A stretch of 64,000 nt of DNA, taken from Streptomyces sp. Go-475 (lineage in GTDB: Bacteria; Actinomycetota; Actinomycetes; Streptomycetales; Streptomycetaceae). Location of the stretch: positions 6,305,501 to 6,369,500 of the forward strand of contig NZ_CP026121.1 of assembly GCF_003330845.1 (NCBI RefSeq), written 5' to 3'. Positions 32,222-41,123 of the stretch are shown piece by piece. A program made the translations under genes and the position numbers. The number at the start of each line of letters is the position of its first letter. Within the stretch, counting starts at the first letter, position 1. The notes beneath the pieces were generated by a model that saw only the letters and a program-made list of their open reading frames with translations, had not been told where the DNA came from and searched no databases.

Positions 32222-33748
32222 ATGGCATCTCGGCGCGACCAGCTCAATGCCTACACTTTCGCGAAACGCCGCATGCTCGCGGCCTTCCTGCAGTCGTCGC
32301 CCGACGGTTCGGAGGAAGGGGCGCCTCGTCCACTGCGCGCGGTCGTCCCCGGCGTCATCGTGGGTGTGGTCGTCATGGCCGTGTTCGGGGCCTGGGGCAT
32401 GTTCAAGCCCACCGCGCCCAAGGGCTGGAACGAGCCCAACGCCAAGGTGATCGTCGCCAGCGACTCGACCACGCGCTACGTCGTCCTGAAGACCGGCGAC
32501 CAGGTCCAGCTGCACCCGGTCCTCAACATGGCGTCCGCCAAGCTGCTCCTCAACGAGGGCCAGGGCGAGGTGGTGACCGTCGCCGAGTCCGTCCTCGACA
32601 ACGGCAAGATCCCGCACGGCGTCACCATCGGCATCCCGTACGCGCCCGACCGCCTTCCCTCGGCGTCCGAGGCGGGCAGCGAGAAGCGCTGGGCAGTCTG
32701 CGAACGCCCCGGCGCGGGCGGCGAGTCCATCCAGAAGGCGGCCCTGGTCCTCGCCTCCCGCGACATGAAGGCGACCGAGGGCAGGGGCGAAAAGCTGACG
32801 GCAGGTCAACTGCTCTACGTCGCGGCCCCGGACGGCAGCCGCTACGTGGTGGACGCGAACGGACGCTCGTATCCCATCGACAAGAGCGACGAACTGCTGC
32901 TGCGCGCCGTCGTCGGCTCCGGGCGCAAGCCGCAGAAGGTGTCCAGGGAGTGGCTGGAGACCCTGCACACCGGCGACCCGATCTCCTTCCCGAAGATCCC
33001 CGGCCAGGTCGGTATCGCGGCCGACGCCCCAGGCCAACTGGACGAGAAGACCAACAGGGTCGGCATGGTGCTCAAGGCGTCCGACCTCAACAGCGACCAG
33101 TACTACGTGGTACTGCCCGGCCGGGTCGCCCCCGTCTCGGCCTTCGTCGCCCAACTCCTGCTGTTCAGCGAGGACCTGGTCTCCCTCGGCCAGGCCGGTG
33201 AAGCCAAGGACATGAGCCCGGGTGCGATCGTCCCCGGCAAGCCGTTCGGCACCGAGCACCGCTGGCCGACGGAGGACCCCCAGCCCGTCAACGACGCCTC
33301 CGGCACAGCAGGAAGCCGCAGCACCGTCTGCAACGTCCTGCGCGGCGTCAACACCGGCTCCGGCGCCACGACCCTGAGCACCTGGGCCGGCACGAACTTC
33401 CCGGCCAAGCTCCCCACCGGCTCCTCCAGCGCCTACGTCACGCCCGGCTCCGGCCAGCTCTACCGCCAGTTCCAGGGCAAGGAGACCAAGGCGGGCCCCG
33501 TCTTCCTCGTCACCGACACGGGCCTGCGCTACGTCCTGCAGTCCAACGCCGACAGCGGCGCGGACGACGCCGGTATCGGCACGACGGCCAAGGACCGCCG
33601 GCAGGCTCAGCAGGAGGCCCAACAGGCCCAGACCCGGCTCGGCTACAAGGATGTGGATCCCGCGCCGATCCCCGCCGCCTGGTCGGAGTTCCTGCCCACC
33701 GGCCCACGCCTGTCGACGACGGCGGCACGCCAGCCGCAGGGTTCCTGA
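32222..33748 (+). CDS. eccB: Type VII secretion protein EccB
   Basis: EccB is the core ESX membrane component whose large extracytoplasmic domain faces outward. The 508-residue protein starts with the family signature MASRRDQLNAYTFAKRRMLA. One membrane helix follows (about residues 42-61, VVPGVIVGVVVMAVFGAWGM), then the periplasmic-type domain with repeats (VLASRDMKATEGRGEKLTAG, GLRYVLQSNADS). Length is normal. mycP follows after 11 bases, the usual ESX order. Confidence 0.94.
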   Translation: MASRRDQLNAYTFAKRRMLAAFLQSSPDGSEEGAPRPLRAVVPGVIVGVVVMAVFGAWGMFKPTAPKGWNEPNAKVIVASDSTTRYVVLKTGDQVQLHPVLNMASAKLLLNEGQGEVVTVAESVLDNGKIPHGVTIGIPYAPDRLPSASEAGSEKRWAVCERPGAGGESIQKAALVLASRDMKATEGRGEKLTAGQLLYVAAPDGSRYVVDANGRSYPIDKSDELLLRAVVGSGRKPQKVSREWLETLHTGDPISFPKIPGQVGIAADAPGQLDEKTNRVGMVLKASDLNSDQYYVVLPGRVAPVSAFVAQLLLFSEDLVSLGQAGEAKDMSPGAIVPGKPFGTEHRWPTEDPQPVNDASGTAGSRSTVCNVLRGVNTGSGATTLSTWAGTNFPAKLPTGSSSAYVTPGSGQLYRQFQGKETKAGPVFLVTDTGLRYVLQSNADSGADDAGIGTTAKDRRQAQQEAQQAQTRLGYKDVDPAPIPAAWSEFLPTGPRLSTTAARQPQGS

Positions 33749-33759
33749 GGAGGCCGGAC

Positions 33760-35031
33760 ATGCCACACGCGCCCTCCTTCCTCCGCGCCGCGACCACGGT
33801 GGTGGCCGCGGCCCTGCTCACGACCGCCCCCGTCCTCCTCGCGCCCCCCGCGGCGGCGGGCGACCTCCCGTACTCGGACCAGTGCGCGTTCCCCAACGGC
33901 AAGTACCCGGGCCGGCCCTGGTCCCTGCAACGCGTCCTCCTGGACGAGCTGTGGAGCCAGTCCACGGGCAAGGGCGTGCGGGTGGCGGTGATCGACACCG
34001 GCGTCGACGTGACGAATCCGCAGCTCACCGACGCTGTCGACGTGAAGAGCGGCCGCAACTTCCTGCCCAGGAACCTCAAGGACGACGACGGCAACCCGAT
34101 CGAGCGGGGCAAGGAGAACGGCACCACGGACACGGTCGGCCACGGCACGAAGGTCGCCGGCATCATCGCGGCCCGGCCCGCCAAGGGCACCGGCTTCGTG
34201 GGCCTGGCCCCCGAGGCGACGATCATCCCGATCCAGCAGAACGACGCGGAGGGCCACGGCGACGTCGCCACCCTGACCCGCGCGATCCGCTACGCCATCC
34301 AGGCCGAGGCCGACGTCATCAACATCTCCCAGGACACCTCGAAACCGGTGAAGTCGACGTCCGATCTGGCGCTGGCGATCGACCAGGCCCTGGCCCGGAA
34401 GATCGTGGTCGTGGCCTCGGCGGGCAATGACGGCCTCGGCGGCAACGTCAAGGAGACGTACCCGGCTTCCTACAAGGGCGTCCTCGCGGTCGCAGCGTCG
34501 GACCGCAACAACGAGCGCGCCTCCTTCTCCCAGTCCGGCGAGTTCGTCGGCGTCGCGGCCCCCGGTGTCGACATGATCTCCACCGTTCCCAAGGGCGGCC
34601 ACTGCTCCGACAACGGTACGAGCTTCTCGGCGCCGTACGTCGCCGGCGTCGCGGCGCTGATCAAGGCGAAACACCCCGACTGGACGGCCCGGCAGATCGT
34701 CGCCCAGATCGAACAGACCGCGGAGCGCACCGTCGCGGGCCACGACCGCCTGGTCGGCTGGGGAGTGGTCGACCCCGTACGCGCCCTGACGCAGGACGAA
34801 CACCCCATCGAGTCTCCCGACCCGCAGGCAGGCCTGGGCAAACCGGAAGCCCCCACCCCGGCCGAGTTCCAGATCGGCGAGACCGCCGAGGAACGCAACG
34901 CCCGCCTCGCCACGTACGTGGTCGTGGGCGCGGTGGTCCTCGTGGCGGCGCTGGGGGGCACGGCGGTGGCGCTCCGCGACGCGCGGCGCAGGCAGAAGCG
35001 ACGACTGGAGGCCGGCTCATGGACGCGCTGA
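33760..35031 (+). CDS. mycP: Mycosin, type VII secretion subtilisin-like serine protease
   Basis: Mycosins are membrane-anchored S8 proteases that process substrates and stabilise the ESX complex. The 423-residue protein has a signal peptide (TTVVAAALLTTAPVLLAPPA) and a full catalytic triad: D79 (VIDTGVD), H128 (GHGTKVAG), S288 (NGTSFSAPYVAG), with the oxyanion Asn in SAGNDG. A C-terminal linker, membrane helix (YVVVGAVVLVAALGGTAVAL) and basic tail follow. Located between eccB and a small membrane-protein gene whose start lies inside its end. Confidence 0.95.
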   Translation: MPHAPSFLRAATTVVAAALLTTAPVLLAPPAAAGDLPYSDQCAFPNGKYPGRPWSLQRVLLDELWSQSTGKGVRVAVIDTGVDVTNPQLTDAVDVKSGRNFLPRNLKDDDGNPIERGKENGTTDTVGHGTKVAGIIAARPAKGTGFVGLAPEATIIPIQQNDAEGHGDVATLTRAIRYAIQAEADVINISQDTSKPVKSTSDLALAIDQALARKIVVVASAGNDGLGGNVKETYPASYKGVLAVAASDRNNERASFSQSGEFVGVAAPGVDMISTVPKGGHCSDNGTSFSAPYVAGVAALIKAKHPDWTARQIVAQIEQTAERTVAGHDRLVGWGVVDPVRALTQDEHPIESPDPQAGLGKPEAPTPAEFQIGETAEERNARLATYVVVGAVVLVAALGGTAVALRDARRRQKRRLEAGSWTR

Positions 35032-35630
35032 CCCAACTGAGTGTCCTGGGCCTCATCCTGTCCGCCGCGCTGCTGGCCATGGCCTGCGTCAAGACGGACC
35101 GCGTCCGGGCGTGGCGCGACGGCATCAACCCGTCGGGCGAGGAGTTGCCCGACGCCTTCTTCGTCGCCGCTCGCGTCACCTTCGTCGCCTTGGCCGGCGT
35201 CGGTATCTACGCGAGCGTGCAGGGCTTCGGAGTCTCCGACGACACGGCATGGGACGACAGCGAGCTGACCAGCGCGGTACAGGGGGCCACGGACGCCTTG
35301 GACGGCAGTTCCGGTTTCGGCGACATCTATGCCGAGGACAACGACACCGGCTGGATCGACGAATACGCGACAAGAATCGAGCAGGAGGTCGTCGAGCACG
35401 GCGGCGGCGACGCCCCGCAGTACGGCGTGACCGCGACACCCGCCGCCACGAACACGGCCTCCGAGGCGCGTTTCACGGTCAGCGGCGGTGGCTCGGCCTT
35501 CTGCATGCAGGTCACCCGTACCCGGTCGAAGGACGGGGACTATGAGCCGCCGGGAATCGCGGGAGGCCAGGGCACGGTGACGGTCCCTTCGTACGACTTC
35601 GCGGTGACGACGCGTGAGGGGGGTTGCTGA
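35019..35630 (+). CDS. Conserved T7SS membrane protein, two N-terminal helices
   Basis: A 203-residue protein with two membrane helices (LSVLGLILSAALLAMACV; FVALAGVGIYASVQGF) separated by a short loop with a conserved-looking KTDRVRAWRDGINPSGEELP. The C-terminal ~130 residues are extracytoplasmic. Its start overlaps the mycP end by 13 bases, so it is coupled to the core operon. I do not know a named family; its constant position beside mycP in Streptomyces suggests an accessory of the membrane complex. Confidence 0.65.
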   Translation: MDALTQLSVLGLILSAALLAMACVKTDRVRAWRDGINPSGEELPDAFFVAARVTFVALAGVGIYASVQGFGVSDDTAWDDSELTSAVQGATDALDGSSGFGDIYAEDNDTGWIDEYATRIEQEVVEHGGGDAPQYGVTATPAATNTASEARFTVSGGGSAFCMQVTRTRSKDGDYEPPGIAGGQGTVTVPSYDFAVTTREGGC

Positions 35631-35792
35631 CTCCGTGGCTCGGCCGGGCCTGGCCCCCCGGGTAACTCGCATACCACGAAGTTCAGTTGGCCGCATCTCA
35701 CACTATGACTACAGTGGTCATCGAGTGTGCCGATCGGATCAACACCTGTGCACCGCTCGACGACTTCTTAACGGGGAACGGGGAGGGAAGGC

Positions 35793-36245
35793 ATGCTGCC
35801 TGCGGAGGGTTTCAAGGTCGGCTTGGAGGCGCTGGGAACCTTCAAGAAGCGTGTCGATGCCGTGCTCTCCACATTCGAGGGCTCACCCGGCAGCCCTCAG
35901 CAGATCGCGGCGCACGCCCTCTCCGAGGCCTCTTTCAGCGGTTCGGGCGGTTTCGCCGAGGCCAAGGGCCTCCACAGCCAGTACGAGCGCGTCCACGAAC
36001 GTCTCACCGCACTCTCCAAAAACCTGGGCCTTCAGATCGAGGCGATGCAGATCGCCGTCATGGGCGCGGGCGGAAACTTCAGCAACATCGACGAGGAGGA
36101 GCGGCGGCGGTTCTGGGAGATCAGGACTGATATCGGCCGTCAGCAGCTTGAAGCGAAGCAGGAGAGGGCGGCGGCGGAGGCCGCGAAGCGGGACGAGTCC
36201 GCGCCAGAACGTTCTGATGACGACCAGGCAGGTGACCTGTACTGA
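35793..36245 (+). CDS. ESX-like helical protein (possible T7SS substrate or chaperone)
   Basis: A 150-residue helical protein: LEALGTFKKRVDAVLSTFE, a middle helix YERVHERLTALSKNLGLQIE and a coiled-coil-like charged C-terminus (about residues 105-150). It resembles ESX-type four-helix proteins in length and heptad pattern but has no WXG. Its stop overlaps the next start (TGATG), strongly suggesting that the two products act together as a pair, as ESX substrates usually do. Preceded by a 162-bp gap that probably holds its own promoter. Confidence 0.55.
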   Translation: MLPAEGFKVGLEALGTFKKRVDAVLSTFEGSPGSPQQIAAHALSEASFSGSGGFAEAKGLHSQYERVHERLTALSKNLGLQIEAMQIAVMGAGGNFSNIDEEERRRFWEIRTDIGRQQLEAKQERAAAEAAKRDESAPERSDDDQAGDLY

Positions 36246-37924
36246 TGAGCGAAGAGCAGGAGCACCCGGTACCGCACCAGGCGGAGAGGGAGCAGGCCGC
36301 GGCGCAGCTCGGCGCGATCGACATGGTGAGCGGTGCGACGGGGATGGCCCAGCTCCTCCCCTTCGGCTGGAAGGTTCCACGGGTCTTCGGCAAGACGAAC
36401 TTCGAGGGCCACGCCCTGAACGCCATGATCGACATGGTCGAGTCCGCGAAACCGGAGGACTTGGAAGCCGCGGGCACTGCTCTGTTGAACGCCCGGACCG
36501 CCATCGAAGATGCCGCCGAGGAACTCGAGGGCCACATCGGCCGGGTCGACTGGGAGGGCGAGTCAGGCGAGGCTTTCCGTAAGTGGGGCGCCAATCTCGT
36601 CATCCACGCCCGCAAACTCGCCGCCTTCGCCGACGTCGCCGGCACCCAGGTAACGGCAGCGGCCGCGGGCCTCGCCTCCGTCCGTAGCGCAATGCCGCCC
36701 CGCGACACCCGAGAGGACCCCAAGGCGGTCGCGGACATTCCGACGCCCAAGCAAATCGAGAGCAACGCGGAGTACGCGGCTGCGGTCAAGGCCGAGAAGG
36801 ACCGCCAAGAGGCGATCAACCAGATGAACCGGCTGGCGTCCTTCTATGCGGTGTCGGAAGAGATCATGGCGGGGCAGGAGCCGCCGACGTTCGAGCCTAT
36901 GCCGGATGTGGGGGTGCCTAAGCCGGATCCGAGCTACGGGGTCCCCCGCGGCGATGGGGAAGTGCAGAGCTCCGGGGCACTTGCGGGCGTTCGTGAGTCC
37001 GTGGTTGCCGGACACGACACTCCGAACAGGGGAACAGAACACTCGCGTTCGGGAGACACCACGCCGCCGCTGAGAAAAGTGGACGACTCGGCCATTCCGC
37101 AGGATGGGAACGTTGGCACGAGGATCGACAGCGTGGGCACCCTGCCGCCCCAGGAAACCACAAGACCGTTGACCAATGCGCCGCATACGGTGACGGGTCC
37201 GAGTGGCAACGGTGGGACGGCCCCTCCCTTTCCCTCCGGCACGGTTCCTCCTGCCCCGAGCGGGCCGGCAGGCCGCACCTCGAGCTTCGGCGGAGCCAAC
37301 GGCAACAGGGCCCCGATCTCAGCTCAGGGTCGTACAGGCACTTCGAGCGGCACCGTCGGCGGTCGCGGTGGCTCAGGCCCGATGGGGCACGCCACCACAA
37401 CCGGGCAGTCGGGTACTCGAGGTGGCAGCGCTGCCCCCATAGGCCGAGGTGTCTCCGGCGGAATGCCACGCACTGTCGGTGGACCGGCGAGCGACCGCGC
37501 GGGAGGTGCGAGTTCCACAGGTACGGCGCGCGGTAATGGAGTTGTCGGAGGAAGGCCCGCCACAGGTCCTCAAGGGGCGACCGGCTCCAGGGTCCCGCGC
37601 GGTACGGTCGTCGGCACCGAGGGCAACACTGGCTCCCGTGCGCCCGCCGGCCAAATCGGGCAGCGAGGAGTGATCGGGGCGCCGAACTCCACCCCTGGTG
37701 CTCGTCCGGGCCAGACTGCCCGTCCTGCCGCGGGCAATGCCGACGGCGTCGTCGGTACACCCAAGGGGCGAGCCCCAGCAGGGAGAAGCGGTGGACCGGC
37801 CGGAGGCGGCGCAGGTGCACCGCACGGCCGCACGGGAAATCGACGAAACACGAACCGCAGGGATCGTGAGGGTGGGTCTCAACCGGAGACCCCGCGACGC
37901 AACACGCCACCAGTGACTGACTGA
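36245..37924 (+). CDS. WXG-containing T7SS substrate-like protein with long Gly/Pro/Thr-rich tail
   Basis: A 559-residue protein. The N-terminal ~240 residues are helical with a W-E-G turn (VDWEGESGEAFRKW, W103-G105), like the first half of ESX/EspB/PPE-type substrates. Residues ~260-559 are low complexity (Gly, Thr, Pro, Ser, Arg), a likely extracellular disordered region. There is no signal peptide, which fits type VII export. It is coupled to the preceding ESX-like gene by TGATG. Function is unknown; this is an export candidate, not a shown substrate. Confidence 0.6.
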   Translation: MSEEQEHPVPHQAEREQAAAQLGAIDMVSGATGMAQLLPFGWKVPRVFGKTNFEGHALNAMIDMVESAKPEDLEAAGTALLNARTAIEDAAEELEGHIGRVDWEGESGEAFRKWGANLVIHARKLAAFADVAGTQVTAAAAGLASVRSAMPPRDTREDPKAVADIPTPKQIESNAEYAAAVKAEKDRQEAINQMNRLASFYAVSEEIMAGQEPPTFEPMPDVGVPKPDPSYGVPRGDGEVQSSGALAGVRESVVAGHDTPNRGTEHSRSGDTTPPLRKVDDSAIPQDGNVGTRIDSVGTLPPQETTRPLTNAPHTVTGPSGNGGTAPPFPSGTVPPAPSGPAGRTSSFGGANGNRAPISAQGRTGTSSGTVGGRGGSGPMGHATTTGQSGTRGGSAAPIGRGVSGGMPRTVGGPASDRAGGASSTGTARGNGVVGGRPATGPQGATGSRVPRGTVVGTEGNTGSRAPAGQIGQRGVIGAPNSTPGARPGQTARPAAGNADGVVGTPKGRAPAGRSGGPAGGGAGAPHGRTGNRRNTNRRDREGGSQPETPRRNTPPVTD

Positions 37925-37947
37925 TCAGAGCGAGGATCTACAGAGGC

Positions 37948-38238
37948 ATGACAGGGATCAGCCCACGTGGCGGATTGACGGCGTTCTTCGCGGGACGTGC
38001 CGGAAGACGGGTGTCCACCACGTGCGCGGCACTCGGGCATCACCGTCTCACCCTCCGCTCCCGCATCAACCCCGTCACAGGTCCCAAGAACACTTCTGCC
38101 GACCAGATTTCGGAGGCAGGATCAACCCCCGAACCGTCCGACAACACCACGATGTGGGTCGCCCTCGGAGCCGCAGGGGCTGTCCTGGTAATCGGGGGCG
38201 GAGCCTTCGCGGTGATCCGCTCGCGCCGAAAAACATGA
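37948..38238 (+). pseudogene. Small ORF with C-terminal membrane anchor, possible relict of a mycosin C-terminus
   Basis: A 96-codon frame. The last 35 residues are a single membrane helix plus basic tail (MWVALGAAGAVLVIGGGAF, RSRRKT), like the C-terminal anchors of mycosins. The part before it (RLTLRSRINPVTGPKNTSAD) resembles the linker after a mycosin protease domain. The N-terminal 30 residues look unlike a real protein start and the AGAGG upstream is only 1 base from the ATG. It could be a remnant or a genuine small membrane protein. Confidence 0.4.
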
Positions 38239-38331
38239 CGACTCACACACGTCAACCGGTCACACACGACCTCTCCGACGCGGTGACGCGCTCGGAAGCA
38301 AGCCATAGCTCTTACGAAGGGGAGTGCCGAA

Positions 38332-38670
38332 ATGGTCGACCGCAAGCTTAATGAAAGCGACGTACAGAGGCTTCAGACTGAGGTCGTCGATCGATACGAC
38401 AACATCAGGGGATCGCTCGCGAAGCTGCAGGGCACGATCGACATGATCGAGAAGGCCTGGAGGGGACAGGGCGCCCAGGCGTTCAACGTGAAGCAGACGG
38501 AAATCAACCAGCACATGGTCGCGATCGGCAAGATGCTCGACGACTTCCTCGAGGGCATCAACCTGAACAAGATCGACAAGCGCAACCTTGAAGACCAGAT
38601 CGAGGCCGACCTCAAGCAAATCGCGGTGGACGATCTCGGTGGAAAGACTTCGGCGCTCAACAGCTACTGA
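38332..38670 (+). CDS. esxB: WXG100 protein EsxB-like
   Basis: A 112-residue ESX protein: two helices around the W43-R44-G45 turn (EKAWRGQGAQAFN). The C-terminal tail (DLGGKTSALNSY) would carry the export signal. EsxB-type proteins form a heterodimer with EsxA and, in mycobacteria, bind the third ATPase domain of EccC. Starts at ATG 38332 after GAAGGGGAG. Followed by esxA 88 bp later. In S. coelicolor the EsxA/EsxB heterodimer is secreted and affects sporulation. Confidence 0.85.
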   Translation: MVDRKLNESDVQRLQTEVVDRYDNIRGSLAKLQGTIDMIEKAWRGQGAQAFNVKQTEINQHMVAIGKMLDDFLEGINLNKIDKRNLEDQIEADLKQIAVDDLGGKTSALNSY

Positions 38671-38758
38671 AGCTACGGACGAGCCATCGGCGGCAATGGG
38701 CCGCACCGTGGTCCGGGCAGCGCAGTCCGGCTGAAATCTGCATAGAAACGAGGGAAAC

Positions 38759-39061
38759 ATGTCCGGAGCTCATTACGACGAACTGGCCGTCACGTACGGC
38801 ACCATGGATGCGCTCGCCACCGAGCTCGGCAACCAGGCCAAGAAGCTCGAGGAGGACCTCGAGGCCCTGAAGCAGGCCGTGCTCAACGTGTCCTCGGGCT
38901 GGGGCGGCGAGGCGTACGAGGAGTTCCAGAAGAAGTCCAAGCAGTGGGACACGCACGCGCGGGGCATCCACACGGCGCTGGTCCAGATCTCCCAGCGCGT
39001 CCACACCGCCGGCGGTGACTACCGAGGCGGCGACCTGAAGGGCGCCAGCTACTTCCAGTAG
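38759..39061 (+). CDS. esxA: WXG100 protein EsxA-like
   Basis: A 100-residue WXG100 protein with the turn W48-G49-G50 (SSGWGGEAYEEFQKK) between two amphipathic helices. Size and motif are canonical. ACGAGGGAAAC gives a good ribosome site before ATG 38759. The esxB-esxA order and the terminator hairpin right after it indicate a two-gene unit. Confidence 0.9.
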   Translation: MSGAHYDELAVTYGTMDALATELGNQAKKLEEDLEALKQAVLNVSSGWGGEAYEEFQKKSKQWDTHARGIHTALVQISQRVHTAGGDYRGGDLKGASYFQ

Positions 39062-39081
39062 GAGCGCACGGTCTGCAGAAC

Positions 39082-39114
39082 CAGGGTGGGCACGCACGGG
39101 AGGTGCCCACCCTG
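39082..39114 (+). terminator. Terminator after esxBA
   Basis: Perfect 11-bp inverted repeat CAGGGTGGGCA (39082-39092) with 39104-39114 and an 11-base loop, 20 bases after the esxA stop. Confidence 0.75.
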
Positions 39115-39450
39115 TGCGGTACCGCGCCCTCAGAAAGCCCGCACCACACGTCCGCGGTGTGTCCCGAACGAAGCGTTGGCTACTCCGGCTTATGCCAGGG
39201 AACCCCTCCAACGTGCCGGGAGAACTGCTGCCAAGTCCGCCTACTGTCCTCTCGTCATGACGCCTCATACCGGAGTCACTCATGACCACAACCCGGTTGT
39301 CCCTAGCAGCTTCGATCCTCTCGGCCTGAAGGACGACCACCGATGAAGCGGAACGCATTCGCTCGAGCAGCGCATCGCCGAGACGGGTTGCTCGCTTCCC
39401 TCCGGGAAATTCCGTACCAGTGTCTCCTTCAGAGTGAACGTAAAGGGATC
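39115..39450. other. 336-bp stretch between the esxBA terminator and the second mycosin
   Basis: No convincing gene. A 15-codon frame MTTTRLSLAASILSA (39282-39329) and an in-frame upstream extension of the mycosin (from 39343, MKRNAFARAA) are present but lack support. The promoter of the second mycosin should lie here. Confidence 0.4.
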
Positions 39451-40680
39451 ATGCACCGAACTCTTCGAGCCTGCGCTGTGTCCGTCGCCTGCCTGTTGGG
39501 TATCGCCGGCCCGTCCCCCCTCGCCGTGGCAGCGGACACGGCTCCCAGGCAGTGGTACCTCGGAGTCATGAAGGCCGAAAATATGTGGAAGGTCAGCACG
39601 GGCAAGGGCATCAAGGTCGCCGTCATCAGCACTGGCGTGAACCCTGCTACGCCCTCTCTGCGGGGACAGGTCCTCACGGGGGTGGACGCCTCGGTGCGAT
39701 CCGGGAACGTCAAAGGCAGCGTGACGGACACTACCGACACCACCGGTGCAGGGACCACAGCCGCCGAGCTCATCGCCGGAACGGGCCGCGGCGGCGGGCT
39801 GCAGGGACTCGCCCCCGGCGCCAAGATCATCCCGATCCGTGTGCCGCCCGTCGCACACGACGATGCTCCTCACATCAACTACCCACTGGCCATCGCCGTG
39901 AAGGCCGCCGCCGACAGCGGCGCGCAGATCATCTACTTCTCCATCAACAACCAGTACGCCCTCAGCAACGTGTTCGGGGACAGTGATGCATTTGAGTACG
40001 CGGTCAAGAAGGGAGCGCTGCTGATCGCCGGCACCGGCGACGTAGCGAAGCTGGGAAACAAGCCGCAATACCCCGCCGCGTTCCTTGAAGTGGTGGGCGT
40101 GGCGGCCGCTGATCGGTTCGGGAAGGTCGCCCCCACGTCTCAGCATGGTGAGGATGTCGACATGGCTGCTCCAGGGGTCGACATACCCCGGTGGTGCGAC
40201 GCGACTTTCCAGCGGTACTGCAAGGACGGAGGCGGCACCGCCGCAGCGGCTGCGCTGGTGTCGGCCTCGGCTGCCCTGGTGTGGTCCAAGCACCCCACGT
40301 GGACTGCTGCGCAGGTTTGGCGCGTTCTTGAGGAAACTGCTGGCCGTGACTGGCCGTCGGACTCCGTCAGCAGCTACCTCGGTTACGGTCTGGTCCGCCC
40401 TCGGCAGAGCCTCCTGGAGGGTAAGGGCCAACCTGGGAGTGCCGACCCAGATGGCGATCCCTTCTTCGTGCGTCCGGTCTCCGGTACCCCCAGTGCCTCG
40501 TCGAGCCCCGCAAAGGGTGCCGAACCGGCGCGCGAGACAGCGAACTCCGCTCCGTCCGCTGCGGCGGACGCCTCCGACGGCGACAACGGCGCGCCCTTGG
40601 CGGGCATTGCCGCTGCGGCTGCCGTGGCTGTGCTGGTCGGAGGCGCTGCGTGGGTGCTGGTACGGCGTCGGCAACGCTGA
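39451..40680 (+). CDS. Mycosin-like protein lacking all catalytic residues (pseudoprotease)
   Basis: A 409-residue secreted S8-fold protein: signal peptide (ACAVSVACLLGIAGPSPLAVAA), subtilisin fold, Ala/Ser linker, C-terminal membrane helix (GIAAAAAVAVLVGGAAWVLV) and RRRQR tail. The fold is easy to follow, but every active-site position is changed. Asp is S60 (VISTGVN), His is A100 (GAGTTAAE), Ser is A264 (GGTAAAAA), and the oxyanion Asn is D197 (AGTGD). The frame is otherwise intact, so this looks like a maintained non-catalytic mycosin, perhaps a structural partner of the ESX complex. Start ATG 39451 opens directly into the signal peptide. Confidence 0.85.
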   Translation: MHRTLRACAVSVACLLGIAGPSPLAVAADTAPRQWYLGVMKAENMWKVSTGKGIKVAVISTGVNPATPSLRGQVLTGVDASVRSGNVKGSVTDTTDTTGAGTTAAELIAGTGRGGGLQGLAPGAKIIPIRVPPVAHDDAPHINYPLAIAVKAAADSGAQIIYFSINNQYALSNVFGDSDAFEYAVKKGALLIAGTGDVAKLGNKPQYPAAFLEVVGVAAADRFGKVAPTSQHGEDVDMAAPGVDIPRWCDATFQRYCKDGGGTAAAAALVSASAALVWSKHPTWTAAQVWRVLEETAGRDWPSDSVSSYLGYGLVRPRQSLLEGKGQPGSADPDGDPFFVRPVSGTPSASSSPAKGAEPARETANSAPSAAADASDGDNGAPLAGIAAAAAVAVLVGGAAWVLVRRRQR

Positions 40681-40811
40681 CAACAGGGCGATCCTGCATT
40701 GGTCCGGCTCGCCGACTGCCGCGCGGAGGCCGTTTGACCTGAGCTGTACTGAGATTTGTGGAGTCCCTGATGCCAGGGTTACGGTCCTGGCGAAGGAGAA
40801 CCACCAGCACC

Positions 40812-41123
40812 ATGGCAGCACCCCGTAAATATCCGGACGAGCTCCGCGAGCGCGCGATTCGCGAGGTCCGCACCACCGGCCGCCCGATCGCGCACGTCGC
40901 GAAGGACCTGGGTATCCACAAGGAGGCCCTGCGCGGCTGGGTCCGCCAGGCCGAGGCCGACCGCGGCGAGCGGGACGACCGGCTCACCACCGCCGAGCAG
41001 GACGAGCTCAAGCAACTTCGCAAAGAAGTAGCGGAGTTGAGGCGCGCGAACGAGATCCTGAAAGCCGCCTCGGTGTTTTTTGCCCAGGAGATCGACCGTC
41101 CCCGGACGAGGCCGAGCAGGTGA
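40812..41123 (+). CDS. IS3-family orfA (helix-turn-helix/leucine zipper protein)
   Basis: A 103-residue OrfA: an N-terminal HTH (KYPDELRERAIREVRTTGRP, HVAKDLGIHKEALRGWV) and a leucine-zipper-like stretch (DELKQLRKEVAELRRANEIL). In IS3 elements it joins OrfB by -1 frameshifting, and here orfB begins in the overlap GTGA. Intact, but without a working orfB. Confidence 0.88.
   Translation: MAAPRKYPDELRERAIREVRTTGRPIAHVAKDLGIHKEALRGWVRQAEADRGERDDRLTTAEQDELKQLRKEVAELRRANEILKAASVFFAQEIDRPRTRPSR

Noticed and set aside
31149-32450. 433-codon plus-strand frame opposite eccE and running into eccB
   Set aside because: Antisense of eccE and out of frame with eccB; no recognisable domain.
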